In this document: positions 1 to 9,768 of the stretch, piece after piece
Layout of the letters: each line of letters starts with the position of its first letter
Position numbering within the stretch: position 1 is the first letter of the stretch
NCBI GenBank assembly: GCA_019155205.2
Contig: JAHNZQ020000181.1
Location: forward strand, 2,264,870 to 2,328,869
DNA: 64,000 bases
Source of the DNA: Gracilaria vermiculophylla
Taxonomy: Eukaryota; Rhodophyta; Florideophyceae; Gracilariales; Gracilariaceae
Reading direction: 5' to 3'
Position numbers and translations under genes: made by a program
The notes under the pieces: model-generated
Database searches by the model: none
Told to the model about the DNA's origin: nothing
Seen by the model: only the letters and a program-made list of their open reading frames with translations

Positions 1-701
1 TGAAACACATCCTCAAACTCGCAGAGTATGTCGCGTAGATCCTCATCTTCGTTGTTCAGGAGATCGACCTTTGGATCCGGTGTTGAATCTACACTCTCAG
101 AAAATTCTGAGCTGCTCACCTGAGTTACGCGAAAGACCTGCATACCCGGTCTACCACAGCGAAGGCGCCGCCGAAACTGCTTAACTGACATAGGTGTCAC
201 ACTGGATGGTTCTTGCCTTTCCACGGAGTCTGCTGTCAACATTCTGCCGTTAACCGTCACTGTACGAGCCTCGTAATCCGTGTGAGGTTTACAGTCTGCA
301 TGCCAAGGCATGCCCAACAGTACGTCATACCGTGCATCTGCTACTATCCAATTGCCTGTGTACACATGCTGCTCAATGCAAATAGTGCCATTAACCACCA
401 TTTTGGTACCTACTTCACTGGAACCCTTCTTAGAATGGCAAACCTCCAGTCCGATCGGATGAAACTCAAGCTCATCTCTATGTGATTCAGCAAACTCCTT
501 CGAAACCACATTAGAGGTACATCCATCGTCTTTGAGTATTCGAACGGAAATATCATTGAACGTTCCCGACATGACCATCAAGGGAACGCAACGAATACCC
601 AGCGAACTCTGAGCCGAGTCAGAGTGATACGACACGTTACTGCAACAATGTCTTTTTGAAGTGCTCTTATTATTTTCGAAAGCACGCTTTAGTTTTCCGA
701 G
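1..701 (-). CDS. pol: gypsy1 pol frame with aspartic protease, partial at window edge
   Basis: An uninterrupted minus-strand frame of about 233 codons enters from position 701 and runs off the window start. It has no ATG at its head and lies in the -1 frame relative to the upstream gag, overlapping its end by 13 nt. Mid-frame (about 519-530) it has a retroviral-type protease active-site motif, DDGCTSNVVS, followed about 75 residues on by YDVLLGMPWH (near 300-335), the usual second protease motif of Ty3/gypsy elements. The active-site triad reads D-G-C where D-S/T-G-A is usual. The tail is acidic and ends CEFEDVF, typical of the linker just before reverse transcriptase. As part of a Ty3/gypsy polyprotein it would cleave Gag and Pol in the virus-like particle. 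It sits directly downstream of gag and is presumably made by -1 frameshifting. The protease assignment rests on motif order and neighbours. No stop is seen, so this copy may have been active recently. Confidence 0.8.
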
Positions 702-1516
702 CTATCAGAACTATCGTCGCAAGCGCTCTCTTCTAATTGCAATGCTGTTTCAATGTTGGAAACGGATGCCTGACGGTGCGAAGGTGTGCGATGTTTCCAT
801 GGACGACACCCCGGTTTGTGGCACTTGAAACAGGCATTATTGCGAATGTCGAGAAGACGCTGCTTCGACCGGTCGGTACGACGAAATTCGGCGTTGTCGA
901 CCTCCATTGGCGTATAATGTGCATGAGAGCCACTCGAAGATCCTGCACCGGAAGACTTCTCATCAATTGAAACCCCAGCAAAGGCAGCTTCCACACGCAT
1001 TGCGATTTTCGTAGCTTCCTCAAATTCGACACAGTTTGATTTCCTTACTTCAAACTGAATTTTGGACTTGAGTCCGCTAACAAACTTATCCCACTTTTCG
1101 CTGGAGCTCATATCGGGGATAGTGAGTACAATGTTACGGAATTCCGAGAGATAAGTGGCAACTGTGCCGGTCTGTTTGCAAGTTCTCAAAGAATCCCTTG
1201 CTCGACGTTCATGATCTTCAGGGACAAATTCACGTCTGATAGCTGAAACAAAACTGTCCCATGACTGTGGAACATTGTTTGCTTTCAAAACTGTATACCA
1301 CCAAATAGCCGCTGTGCCAGTTAACAAGGTCGTTGCAAAAGATATGCGATTAGCATCAGATAGCACTACGTTTGCGTTGGCGACTTGAATTAGCACAAAA
1401 TACTGCTCCACTTTGTAGAGCCAGGTGTTAACGACAAGAAAATCACGTTTGCCGCTGAAACATTCCGGCTTATTTGGTTTAAGGTTGATCGACACAGAAG
1501 AACCAGTTGCTTCCAT
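689..1516 (-). CDS. gag: gypsy1 Gag (Ty3/gypsy capsid-nucleocapsid)
   Basis: Intact 275-residue ORF. The first two thirds match the retrotransposon Gag fold: the WWYTVLK motif, FVSAIRREFVP, then FVSGLKSKIQFEVR (residues about 70-165). A nucleocapsid zinc knuckle lies at residues 229-242, CFKCHKPGCRPWKH, and the tail is acidic and serine-rich. The spacing is that of a CCHC knuckle (2-4-4), but the third ligand is Cys and the fourth His, the reverse of the usual order. The ATG is four bases from the primer-binding site, so the leader is almost absent. The stop lies 13 nt inside the following pol frame. A decayed homologue sits at 4927-5700 in gypsy2. The protein would package element RNA in cytoplasmic particles. 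Lack of any stop or frameshift marks this as the youngest-looking gag in the window. Confidence 0.85.
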   Translation of the reverse strand: MEATGSSVSINLKPNKPECFSGKRDFLVVNTWLYKVEQYFVLIQVANANVVLSDANRISFATTLLTGTAAIWWYTVLKANNVPQSWDSFVSAIRREFVPEDHERRARDSLRTCKQTGTVATYLSEFRNIVLTIPDMSSSEKWDKFVSGLKSKIQFEVRKSNCVEFEEATKIAMRVEAAFAGVSIDEKSSGAGSSSGSHAHYTPMEVDNAEFRRTDRSKQRLLDIRNNACFKCHKPGCRPWKHRTPSHRQASVSNIETALQLEESACDDSSDSSEN

Positions 1517-1520
1517 TGCA

Positions 1521-1532
1521 GCGATGCTACCA
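1521..1532 (-). other. gypsy1 primer-binding site, initiator tRNA-Met type
   Basis: On the minus strand the 12 bases read TGGTAGCATCGC, one base after a CA that ends the LTR and four bases before the gag ATG. TGGTAGCA is complementary to the 3' end of eukaryotic initiator tRNA-Met (TGCTACCA). gypsy2 has TGGTAGCATGGC and gypsy5 TGGTAGCACCTG at the same place. Confidence 0.7.
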
Positions 1533-1533
1533 G

Positions 1534-1741
1534 TGCAACAAGGGATGTAGAATATAGAGGTTTTGTTCTCTGACAGGTCGATGTTCTTTCTGTTTTATGT
1601 TTCTATCATTCTACAGCGGCTTATATACCGTTCCCAAAAGCTTCTTTCAGCGCTTCTTCTGTGCTGCCCAATTACATTATCGTGCACCTGGTCTATCCTA
1701 ACGTCCAATTACAAGCAGGATAATTTCAATTCCAATAAACA
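1534..1741 (-). repeat. gypsy1 5' LTR (far boundary approximate)
   Basis: The inner edge is fixed by the CA one base before the primer-binding site (1534). The outer edge at about 1741 is only a guess from a TGTTTATT start on the minus strand, because the second LTR is outside the window. A TATA-type sequence (GTATATAA on the minus strand, 1621-1628) lies about 90 bases from the inner edge, the normal place for an LTR promoter driving gag-pol. Confidence 0.5.
1621..1628 (-). promoter_or_regulatory. TATA box of gypsy1 LTR
   Basis: GTATATAA on the minus strand, inside the presumed LTR and about 105 bases upstream of the gag ATG. Confidence 0.45.
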
Positions 1742-2911
1742 TCGTTGCAGTAGATGTAGTTTGTTGAGTATATCCCGTTCAAGATTGTTGCAGCAAGCTT
1801 ATGGCTTCTATCAAGATATTCGCACATTTGACTTCTTGGGTGTTGTGAGGTGAAGATGAAATCTACATTAAGTCTCCAAAGAATCTGCAACGTTGTGGCA
1901 AAAAGTCACCACATTCTATTTGATCACAGCTCATTCGGTACACACTTTTGTGTTTCTTATCACCGTTTAATTCAAGGTCAAAGCTCCGCTCTTCCATTGT
2001 TCTGCTTAGTTTCAATACGTGCTCTTGTATTAGTGGAATTCTGCCCTCATACTCATAGTGAAAAGAAAAAGGATACGAGTGCCTTGTCAGGTATAAAACA
2101 TTTCACCCAATTTGTGGAGTTCAATATGAAAAATGGAGTAGATTTCTCATACAGATTGGAAAAAATAAACGTGTATCGCTAATCGTCAAGCCTCTGAAGT
2201 CGTGAACTCTGTAATATGCGAATATACTGATGACTAGCACATGCAAGTTTCTTTGTGCCTTTTAAATGTTCACCAAGTTTTTGCTATCTCTTGAGAAGCA
2301 CCGCCCAAAATGTTGAGTTTATTTCATCCAAAGTTTGTGCAGAGCGACTATCTGCAGCAAAGGCCGGTTCAAGTTCGGGAATATAAATATGATAATCAAT
2401 AGATCTCTGCTTCGAAAAGTAAGTAACTACATAGAGAGTAGGGAACAAAGCGAAGAATGGTGTTCCAAAGAAAAGAGGTGCAACAATGCAAAACAAATTT
2501 ACGCAAAAAAAAGTAAACAACAACTCAAGAAATTCTTCATTTATGCTTTCTCTTATAGTTTGGATAAACACTAAAATTCTACGCAAACACGTGTATGTCG
2601 AAAGGTTGATTTTCTCGTTTTCACACCCAATCTGGGGCAAGGTAGTTCCTCTACGGGTCTTCTTTTGCCCAACATTTTGCATATCTTGAAAATATTTGTT
2701 CTGGGTAAAACTTTCTAGAAGATCTTCCAAACAAATAATCGCTATATTGCTCTATACGCTCCATCTCTCTCATGTTTTAAATTAAAACGATATGTTCTAA
2801 ATGCAATCACTAAAGCAATTTATTCATGTCTATAAAACAATGCATAACAGCAATACCTATTATATTGCGCAAAACGTCATCTATTACGCCATGGTCTACA
2901 TTTAACGTGAA
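1742..2911. other. AT-rich unassigned DNA
   Basis: No domain, repeat or RNA recognised. A 148-codon minus-strand ORF (2284-2730) is leucine- and phenylalanine-rich, resembles nothing known to me and has no supporting context, so it is not called as a gene. Confidence 0.4.
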
Positions 2912-3538
2912 TCATATGGTACTTTCTGGCTCAATTGTGCATTCATCAGAATTTAAAGAGCAATAATGTGCTTCTATTAATCTTTGGCGTTTTTTCCGAT
3001 ATTTCTTATGTTCCAGCTTCTTTAATATATCTTCTCTCATAACCTTAAGACCGTTTCTGACTAGGTTATAATGCGCGGCATCTGTAGCTCTGAGCGGATG
3101 CCAATTGATACGCGCATTTGTTAGGGAAACACAGAAAGGAAAAATTTCATCATAAAAGTTTTTTCCCGAACGACATTTTAAGTCCAATACGCTCCAAAGT
3201 TGTATCAAACGTCAAAAATAAATTTTCACAAATCTTTTATGACCGGAAATTCTTCTGTTATTATCTTCTTCACCGCGTGACAAAATTTTATTCTGCGGCT
3301 TTCTTGTCGGTTGCATTGCTCGTTTATGCTGTGCAGTTCTATCATACCATTTCTTCATGAACGCATTACATTTTTCTCGATATTGATCTACTAAATTCCC
3401 TTCGTCTACAATATAGATCATAGTTTCACCCCCTCCTTTTTCCAATGTCGTTTTGAAATCATCACTGTGTAAATAACGAATATCGACATCAGCACGCGAT
3501 TCTGGAGAATAAGAAGATGAAATAGTTGTCAAAATCAT
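2912..3538 (-). pseudogene. C-terminal remnant of a DDE_Tnp_4 (Harbinger/IS5-like) transposase
   Basis: Two minus-strand ORFs in different frames join end to end near 3210. The first ends ISGHKRFVKIYF, the position where DDE_Tnp_4 enzymes carry RVIVENYFGR with the catalytic Glu. Here that Glu appears as Lys. The second continues LWSVLDLKCRSGKNFYDEIF, then CVSLTNARINWHPLRATD and a basic Lys/Arg-rich tail, the usual C-terminus of these proteins (kYR..YD.iF..CvaLTN.hi..hPLR..D). The frameshift and the E-to-K change mark it as dead. No upstream catalytic part is visible beyond 3538. The alternative is a chance resemblance of a short decayed ORF. I base the call on the ordered run of four family motifs. 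Confidence 0.5.
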
Positions 3539-3808
3539 TGGTAAAACTGATTGTTTAGTTTTAAATTTGTAAAGCTTATGTTTGCTACTAATTATGTTTT
3601 TCCTTCCGCTTTACTTCCTGAAGGCCAAAACTATCGCTGAAAAAAAAATTAGTGGCAAATCGATTAAAAAAACTGTTAAAGCATATGTCCTGCCTGAGTA
3701 CCTTCTTCATTTGCCAACGGCCGTCGTTCTCATCTACATAGTGATAGAACAAATTAGGGTTTATCTTATTTATAATTTTCGATTTCAGCCTTTAGAACAA
3801 AGGATCGC

Positions 3809-4067
3809 TGTGACAAACTATTTGCGAGTTACACTTTACTTATTTAGTTGGACGTCAGAAGATATTTCATCGACGTCCCTAAAAGTGTCTGGAAGCTGTC
3901 CAGCTCAGCTTTCTGTGCTGGACAACTTACAACTCTGTTCCAGACTTCTCCAAAAGGAAAAATCTAAAGTCCATATACAAACGTGGCGCTCTCAATTAAC
4001 AGAAGCATCAGAACAACTCAAGTAAAGTTTTATTCAACCTCCCGTTTACCTACTCGTATTCATTTCA
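3809..4067 (+). repeat. gypsy2 5' LTR
   Basis: 259 bp, starting TGTGACAAAC and ending ATTTCA. It aligns along its length with the copy at 10185-10450, apart from a short deletion near its start. Target duplication ATCGC precedes it. Confidence 0.88.
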
Positions 4068-4068
4068 C

Positions 4069-4080
4069 TGGTAGCATGGC
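4069..4080 (+). other. gypsy2 primer-binding site
   Basis: TGGTAGCATGGC, one base after the LTR end. Its first eight bases are complementary to the 3' end of initiator tRNA-Met. Confidence 0.7.
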
Positions 4081-4396
4081 AACCATTCCGACCACTGTGG
4101 CTGCCCCGACCGAAGAGGAAAATCGCCGATATAAACTTGAGGTTTATGAAGTGGAAGTTTCTAGAATTATCGTGATATTTCGAGATTTGGTTTTTACTTC
4201 GATTTGTGGTTTTTGTAAAGAGAATACCAGTTTATTGGCAATTTACCTGTTTCACTTAGAATTTTTGATGGAGATCGACTGTGCTGATTCGTCTAATCTG
4301 TGTAAAGTGGTTCACAGTACGTTAACCTGTATGCAGGCGTGCCAGGTAATGGTTGACACAGTACGAGGGCTACAGCTACTGGCTCTTGGCTGTTGA
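4076..4396 (+). CDS. gypsy2 leader ORF of unknown function
   Basis: A 107-codon frame begins at an ATG that lies inside the primer-binding site, reading MATIPTTVAAPTEEENRRYK, and ends at 4396. Its N-terminus is hydrophilic and acidic. Later it contains several cysteines. It precedes the recognisable gag (4927) by about 500 bp. In gypsy1 the gag ATG also follows the primer-binding site almost directly, so this ORF may be what remains of a first gag segment, or a separate leader peptide. I recognise no domain. The frame is also open upstream of this ATG (to 3983), so its length alone is not evidence of coding. Confidence 0.3.
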   Translation: MATIPTTVAAPTEEENRRYKLEVYEVEVSRIIVIFRDLVFTSICGFCKENTSLLAIYLFHLEFLMEIDCADSSNLCKVVHSTLTCMQACQVMVDTVRGLQLLALGC

Positions 4397-4926
4397 AGCC
4401 ACCCTTGCGGAGTGCTGTGGCCAACCCAGGGATATCGGGTGCGGCCAAACGGGGAAGATTACCGAGCACTGTTTACTGACCAGGTGTAACTACTGTATAA
4501 CCAAGTATCCTCTTCAACCCTCTTGACTTGTTAGTGGTTTGTTAGATTAGATCTGCTGGGCACGGGTTTTGAGTAACGCTTGTGAGCAAGGCATAGTCAA
4601 GCCTAGGACGAGGTAGACTTTTCTAGGTTCTCTCAACGCGCTCTACACTACATCTCATGGTTAACTCGTGAAGATGCGTTATTAAAGTAAGGAGACCGTG
4701 AAGATTTACATTCACTATATCGCACCCTGTGATTGTAGGTAGACTGGTGGGAATCTCCTGGAAAGGCGGCTGAGCAGTACTTTTATAGTGTCATATATTG
4801 TCAGAGTTATTGCAATTTAAACTACTTCCGGCCAAGAGGATGTATTTAGGCCCAAAGAACCTTTGTTTTGGTTGCTGGAAATATCAAAAAGAAGAAGATT
4901 TTTAAGAAGCGGAAAAACAGTTCACC
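4397..4926 (+). other. gypsy2 long untranslated leader
   Basis: About 530 bp between the leader ORF and gag. No domain, hairpin or repeat is recognised. gypsy1 has no comparable leader. Confidence 0.4.
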
Positions 4927-5700
4927 ATGTCTTTCACGAATCCATCGAATCCCGATACGTTTGATGGCCGCCGTGATGCCTTGACTATTCGAGCATGGTT
5001 ACACTCCGTTGAGAAATATCTTCTTCTCATTCAAATTGAGCACGATGTTGACATAGATGCACGTACTGCAGTCAAATTCGCCTAAACGTATATGACAAGT
5101 ACCACTGCGAACTGGTGGTTTACGCTGGTACTGGAAGAAGAGGTTCCGCCTTCTTAAGAGGCCTTTCAACTGTGTGTCGAAAACAAGTTTGTGCCCGAAA
5201 ACAGTATTTTGAGAGCACAGCCAGACTCAATAAGCTAAAGCCCAGAACCAGTGTAGCCATCAATTTGTCTAATTTTCGAAAACTTGTGCTCGACAATCCA
5301 GGGATAAGTGATTCCGAAAAGTTTGCTAGATTCACCGAGAGATTGGAACCTCATATTCGCCCGTAAGCTCGCAAAGCCAGTCCTAAAATGTTTAAAGAAG
5401 CCGCGAAAATTGCGCTAGGCGTTGACAAAACATTTTATGGGGCGGGATTCTTTTCTAACCGTGGATGCGGATTCAATAAAGATTTTTATAATCGACCAGC
5501 CTCCATGGATATCGGGAACAGCCAAATGCAAAGTAATCAGCGAGAAATGAATGCTTGGCAAATGAGAGATTTGAAAAACAATGCCTGTTTTTTGTTATAA
5601 GCCTGGATGCCGTCCGTGAAAACACAAGAATGGAAAGAAACAGAAGACTACAAAGACTGTGCAGTGAAACAACACTAAAACGAATTGGACTTCTGACAAT
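4927..5700 (+). pseudogene. gag: gypsy2 gag, decayed
   Basis: Starts at ATG 4927 with MSFTNPSNPDTFDGRRD and follows gypsy1 Gag motif for motif: AWLHSVEKYLLLIQIE, TANWWFTL, NKFVPE, NLSNFRKLVLDNPGISDSEK. It is cut by at least five stops and frameshifts. The zinc knuckle region near 5583-5625 reads Cys, Cys after two residues, then KPGCRP-stop-KH, so it had the same Cys-Cys-Cys-His order as gypsy1 before a stop replaced the Trp codon and a frameshift hit the second Cys. The order is therefore shared by both copies. The protein would have been the structural Gag; this copy cannot make it. Confidence 0.75.
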
Positions 5701-5869
5701 GACTGACGTCCTCAGGAAAACTGGGTGGTCCACCGAAAGGAAAAGCAAACACTCCGGTCGGACACGAAGAGATTGTCATGAGCCTCTTGAAGAGCACGAT
5801 GAATTCTATAAAGAACGAAGTGAAGGCCTTGAGAAGAGAAGAGTGCCGTGATGTTCCAAATATCTCAAA

Positions 5870-6270
5870 GGCAGATTCAAATTCCATGATTAAGAGTCGT
5901 GATGTCAACACCCTAACGGGAAGATCTATACTGGTAGAACCTTTACTTGTACTGAGTGGTACCATGAATGGCCTTAGTGTAGACGTATGGAATGTTGGAT
6001 GTAATACTTACGTGCTAAGTAGAGAGTTTCTGGCTGAGTGTAGAAGCAGAAATATCTTCGAAGTACGTATGTCAGGAAAACTTTACAGTTGAACACTCTC
6101 AGTAAGAAACAAAGGAAGAAGCATCGGAAATCATACTCAATGGGATTTTACGACTTGGATCTCATACCTTTACGTCTAATTGGATCGTTTCCGATTGCAG
6201 GTATGATGCTTTGTTTGGAACGCCGTGACATGTTGCCCACCATCCATCAATTAATTATGAACAAAGAATT
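5870..6270 (+). pseudogene. gypsy2 protease, decayed
   Basis: SVDVWNVGCNTYVLSREFL (about 5965-6030) aligns with the active-site segment of gypsy1 (KDDGCTSNVVSKEF), with the catalytic Asp replaced by Asn-Val. Further on, in another frame near 6180-6235, WIVSDCRYDALFGTP matches the second protease motif. The Gly-Cys after the active-site Asp is thus common to both elements. Confidence 0.6.
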
Positions 6271-6382
6271 GTTAGGCTTGGACCCGATGTTATTCCAACC
6301 TTTCAGAAGAATGATGAAAAAATTTAAGTAACAAATCTAGGTGTGAAAAAGTTCCAAAGAATGACAAGAAAGAACATTAAGA

Positions 6383-6666
6383 ATGTTATATTGTTTTAAG
6401 TTAAGATCTGAGAGGTTAAGAATTCAAAGGGAAAAAACGTTCGCCATCAAAAATTTCAAATTGGGCCACATTCTTGCAGAATTTAAGTCTGTCTTTAAAA
6501 CAGAATCACCGCCTGTAATGCAATCAAAGAAATTCGCTGATCTTGAGATGCAGGTTCAAGAAGAGTGGAAGCCTCCATATCGTCCGTAGTAGCAGCTCTT
6601 TATCTTGGAGTTAGAAGCAGCAAAGAAATATGTGCAGAAGTTGCTGGAATCAGTTGATGTGCAATA
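6383..6666 (+). pseudogene. gypsy2 reverse transcriptase, N-terminal piece
   Basis: FKSVFKTESPPVMQSKKFAD, then WKPPYRP, then LELEAAKKYVQKLLESVDV: the linker and first helix of Ty3/gypsy reverse transcriptase (..PPYRP..lELEa.kkyv..LL). Stops at 6587 and 6664 break it, and the homology ends abruptly at about 6666. Confidence 0.6.
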
Positions 6667-7450
6667 GCCTGCAAGCGGGAAAGTCACACGAATACGTCTG
6701 AATTTTTCTCTGAAGAAGTAGTGCGGCGGTAAAGTCCTCTCGAGGGACAATACGATAATGTTGGGTATAAGACCGAGGTTGCTGGTAGCACTTGGCGGGA
6801 GAGGAATGATAAAGATCCCCACCAGGTGGGTTTCTGAATGGTTGGTGCCTCTTTGAAGAAAAGAGATGGCAAATGAAGAGGGAGCGCGGGTCGTGATATC
6901 CACATGATAGATAATGTACCACCCAGGTGGTAAAAAGGGAGGAAGCCGTAAAACAAACAAGGGCGAGCCGTAAAGATCCTTGTAGAAGGAGCGAGCTCAG
7001 TGAGACTCGTAGTATACCCAATTATGTGAGCTCTCAGCGAAGAAGGCGGATAAGCAACCGTACGTCACGGGATATCTCTCGTGAGCGGCAAGTACCGAAG
7101 TAGGAGGAAGCCTCAGAGCCGAAACCTTTCGTTCCTTTTTACTGAGGGTTGCGACGGTGACGCTGGCGCCCTAAAGTACTGCAGTGCTTATTAAATAAGT
7201 TGCGGAACTACTAAATAAATAAATATCTGGCCATTTGGGCCACGGCCTGGGCACTGTACCAGGCACTGGTTCTTCCGTGCGTTCCGCGTGCTACACGTGT
7301 AGCACGTGTTCTACCAGTCGCTCAAGCGAGAGCTAGTCATATTAGTCCTCTCTTGCGAATTTCACAATACGAGCGCATATGCTGAAGTACCCCTAAAAAC
7401 GGGCTTGCTGTTTATTAGGGAAGATAAGATGAAGCGAATCACCGTATGGA
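6667..7450. other. extra segment interrupting gypsy2 reverse transcriptase
   Basis: Reverse transcriptase homology stops at about 6666 and resumes near 7455 with YGASFFFVRQNGKLRG, which normally follows only a few residues later. The 780 bp between them is not gypsy coding. It contains TGGTAGCACTTGG (6783-6795), the primer-binding-site motif of this window, and a perfect 20-bp palindrome at 7287-7306. Near 7190-7230 it has short A/T runs resembling LTR-A. It is most likely a fragment of another LTR element. I could not define target duplications. Confidence 0.4.
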
Positions 7451-7454
7451 GCTT

Positions 7455-8110
7455 CATTTTTTTTTGTGAGACAAAACGGAAAATTAAGAGGAGTCGTTGA
7501 CTATCGAGCACTTAATCGAATCACTAAGAGAAAAAATTCTCCCATCCCGAAATCCAGTGAGATATTTGGTAGGCTTGGAGCGGCCATATTTTTCTCCAAG
7601 ATAGACCTTGAGACGTGATTCTATCAAATACGGGTGAAGCCAGAAGATATCGAGAAGACTGCGTTCAACACACAGTATGGGCAATTTCAGTATCTTGTTA
7701 TGCATATGGGTCTTTGTGTTGCTTCTGCAACTTTTCAAACGTTTATGAACCAGCTCTTCTTTGATTTTATTGATGAACTTGTAGTGGTCTAAATGGATGA
7801 TCTCCTGATTTTCAGTAAGGATGCTGCAAGTCACTTGCAAAACCTGGAAACTGCATTGCGTCGATTGAAAGAAAACAAGTTTTTTGTGTCCCCAGAGAAG
7901 TGTGCGTTTTTGAAAACAGTGATCGACGTCTTAGGATTCCTTGTCGATAAGGATAGACTGAGAGTTAACCTATCTAAGATCAAAGCACTGAAGACTTGGC
8001 CAAAGCCGATACACTTAATTGAAAATCGAAGTTTTCTGGGACAACTGCAATTCTTTTGACGTTGGATACCAAATGTTTTGCAGAAGTTCCTGCTCCAATG
8101 ACGAATCTGA
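7455..8110 (+). pseudogene. gypsy2 reverse transcriptase, catalytic part
   Basis: Contains LRGVVDYRALNRITKR (palm entry), then the catalytic YxDD box near 7789-7815 as V-stop-MDDLLIFS, so the Tyr codon has become a stop. The thumb follows: HLQNLETALRRLKENKFFVS, EKCAFLK, and GFLVDKDRLRVNLSKIKALK (7793-8058). Family order and spacing are normal. Frameshifts near 7600-7790 and the stop in the active site kill it. Confidence 0.8.
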
Positions 8111-8134
8111 CGAGAGAATCATCAAGGTATCAAA

Positions 8135-8560
8135 AAACTGACTGAGAAGTGCGATGAAGCCTTTCCGAAGTTAAAAGACGCAATCACAAACGCACCGATT
8201 TTGGTATCGCCAGATAAAAGCAACCCGTTCAGATGTCACATTGATGCTCTATAGACCGCTATTGGTGTAACTTTGACATAAATTGACGAGAATGAAAGAG
8301 TCCGCTTTACTGATTTCTATTCAAAGAAGTTATCCGCAACAGCGTCCGTATACATAGCTAATTACAGAAGGCTTTTTGGGCTTATCTCATTCCTCGTTAG
8401 GCTTTGATGTCATTTGGAAGGGTTAAAGTTCGAAGTCTCTACAGACAACCACATGCTAGAGAGTTTCTTCTTAAAACCGAAATTAAGCAGAAAAGAATCG
8501 AGATGGCTTGAAACTCTTGAAAACTTCGGAGTACTCTTTGGAACTCCTTAACCTGGTAAA
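8135..8560 (+). pseudogene. gypsy2 RNase H, decayed
   Basis: After CDEAFPKLKDAITNAPILV comes CHIDAL-stop-TAIGVTLT, the first RNase H strand with the catalytic Asp. FYSKKLS, then FEVSTDNHMLESFFLKP follow, as in Ty3/gypsy. Several stops interrupt. Confidence 0.7.
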
Positions 8561-8602
8561 ATACAGGTCTAAGGCGTTTTCCTATCTAGAGTTCTTCATG
8601 TT

Positions 8603-9690
8603 ATGGAAAAGATTGACGGTCGCTTATTGCGCAATGGTGTTGAAGTGCCATATGTCAAACATAAAGACGTAATAACTCGATACGATGAAGATCAATTCTT
8701 TGATCCTGTTGTGAAAGCGATGAAAGATGAATGGCCAAACGATCATATTCAAAGACGAAAACTGGAAAAGATATCCCCAATGTTCAAAAAGGATAGTGCA
8801 TGACTCTTCTACAGTGAAAAAATTTGCATACCGGGAAAGTCCGTGTCGGATGTGTTGCAACTAGCGCATAATTCTAAAATAAGTGGTCATTTTAAGTTTG
8901 TTAAGGCACTATCGAGACTTAGCAATTCGCACTGGAGGCACAAGAGTTGAGATGTTCGAAAGTATGTCGAAGAATTTATTAGGTGTCAGAATTTCAAGGA
9001 CTTTAATTAGAAGAAGTTAACCAACCCAGAATACTTAAAGTTACCAAAAAAGATAGGGCTCATTTTCTGCGTACTTTATCGGAATCGTACCCAACTTAGA
9101 AGTTGGGTTTGGTGTGATAACTACGTGGGTTAATCGGTTGACCAGAAAAGTTCATTTCATACGTTGCACTATCAATGACACAGCTAAAGTAACTGCGAAT
9201 GCCTTTTTCTCAAAAATTTTTAAGCACCATGGAATGCCGAATAGCATTACCTCAGAACGAGATCCAATGTTTACATCTACGTTTTGGGCTTATCTGATGA
9301 AACTTTGTGGATTCATGTTGAACGTCTCTACGCGCAAACATCCGCAGACTGACGGGGTGACCAAAATCATGAAGAGAATGGTAGGGAACTATCTAAGTTG
9401 TTATTTCTCTTGCCATCAAAATGACTGGGATAAACTGCTGCCTGCAGCTGAGTTTGCGTACAACTCAGCAGTGACCGATGATCTTGGGATACCACCGTTT
9501 AAATTGGATCTTGGATAGACACTGAAGTCTCCGCTTGATATGCTTTTTGGAAAAGAAATACAAATGCAAAATGTGGATGAATTCAATGAAACATTGAACG
9601 CCTCACTTGAGGATGCACAGTACTCTTACAATATTTCAAAAGCTGGTCAAAGCGCATATTCTTCTTTCAAGTGTCGGGTTCCTAAATATG
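8603..9690 (+). pseudogene. gypsy2 integrase, decayed
   Basis: Zinc-binding N-terminus: LQLAHNSKISGHFKFVKAL (His, His) and FIRCQNFKD (one Cys kept), about 8850-9005. The catalytic core keeps its order but has lost its acidic residues: TWVNRLTRKVHFI (Asp to Asn), GMPNSITSERDPMFTS (Asp to Glu), and HPQTDGVTKIMKRM (Glu to Lys), at 9120-9375. The C-terminal region (9540-9770) includes FKCRVPKYEVGRKVCLN, typical of the GPY/F-like module. It could not catalyse strand transfer. Confidence 0.78.
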
Positions 9691-9768
9691 AAGTTGGAAG
9701 AAAAGTTTGTCTGAACATTTCACTGCTCAAGGATGCCCACGCAAAGTCTCCAGAATCTGATGACCTAA

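Noticed and set aside
2284..2730. 148-codon ORF on the minus strand
   Set aside because: AT-rich, hydrophobic by composition, no motif and no neighbour that would support a gene.
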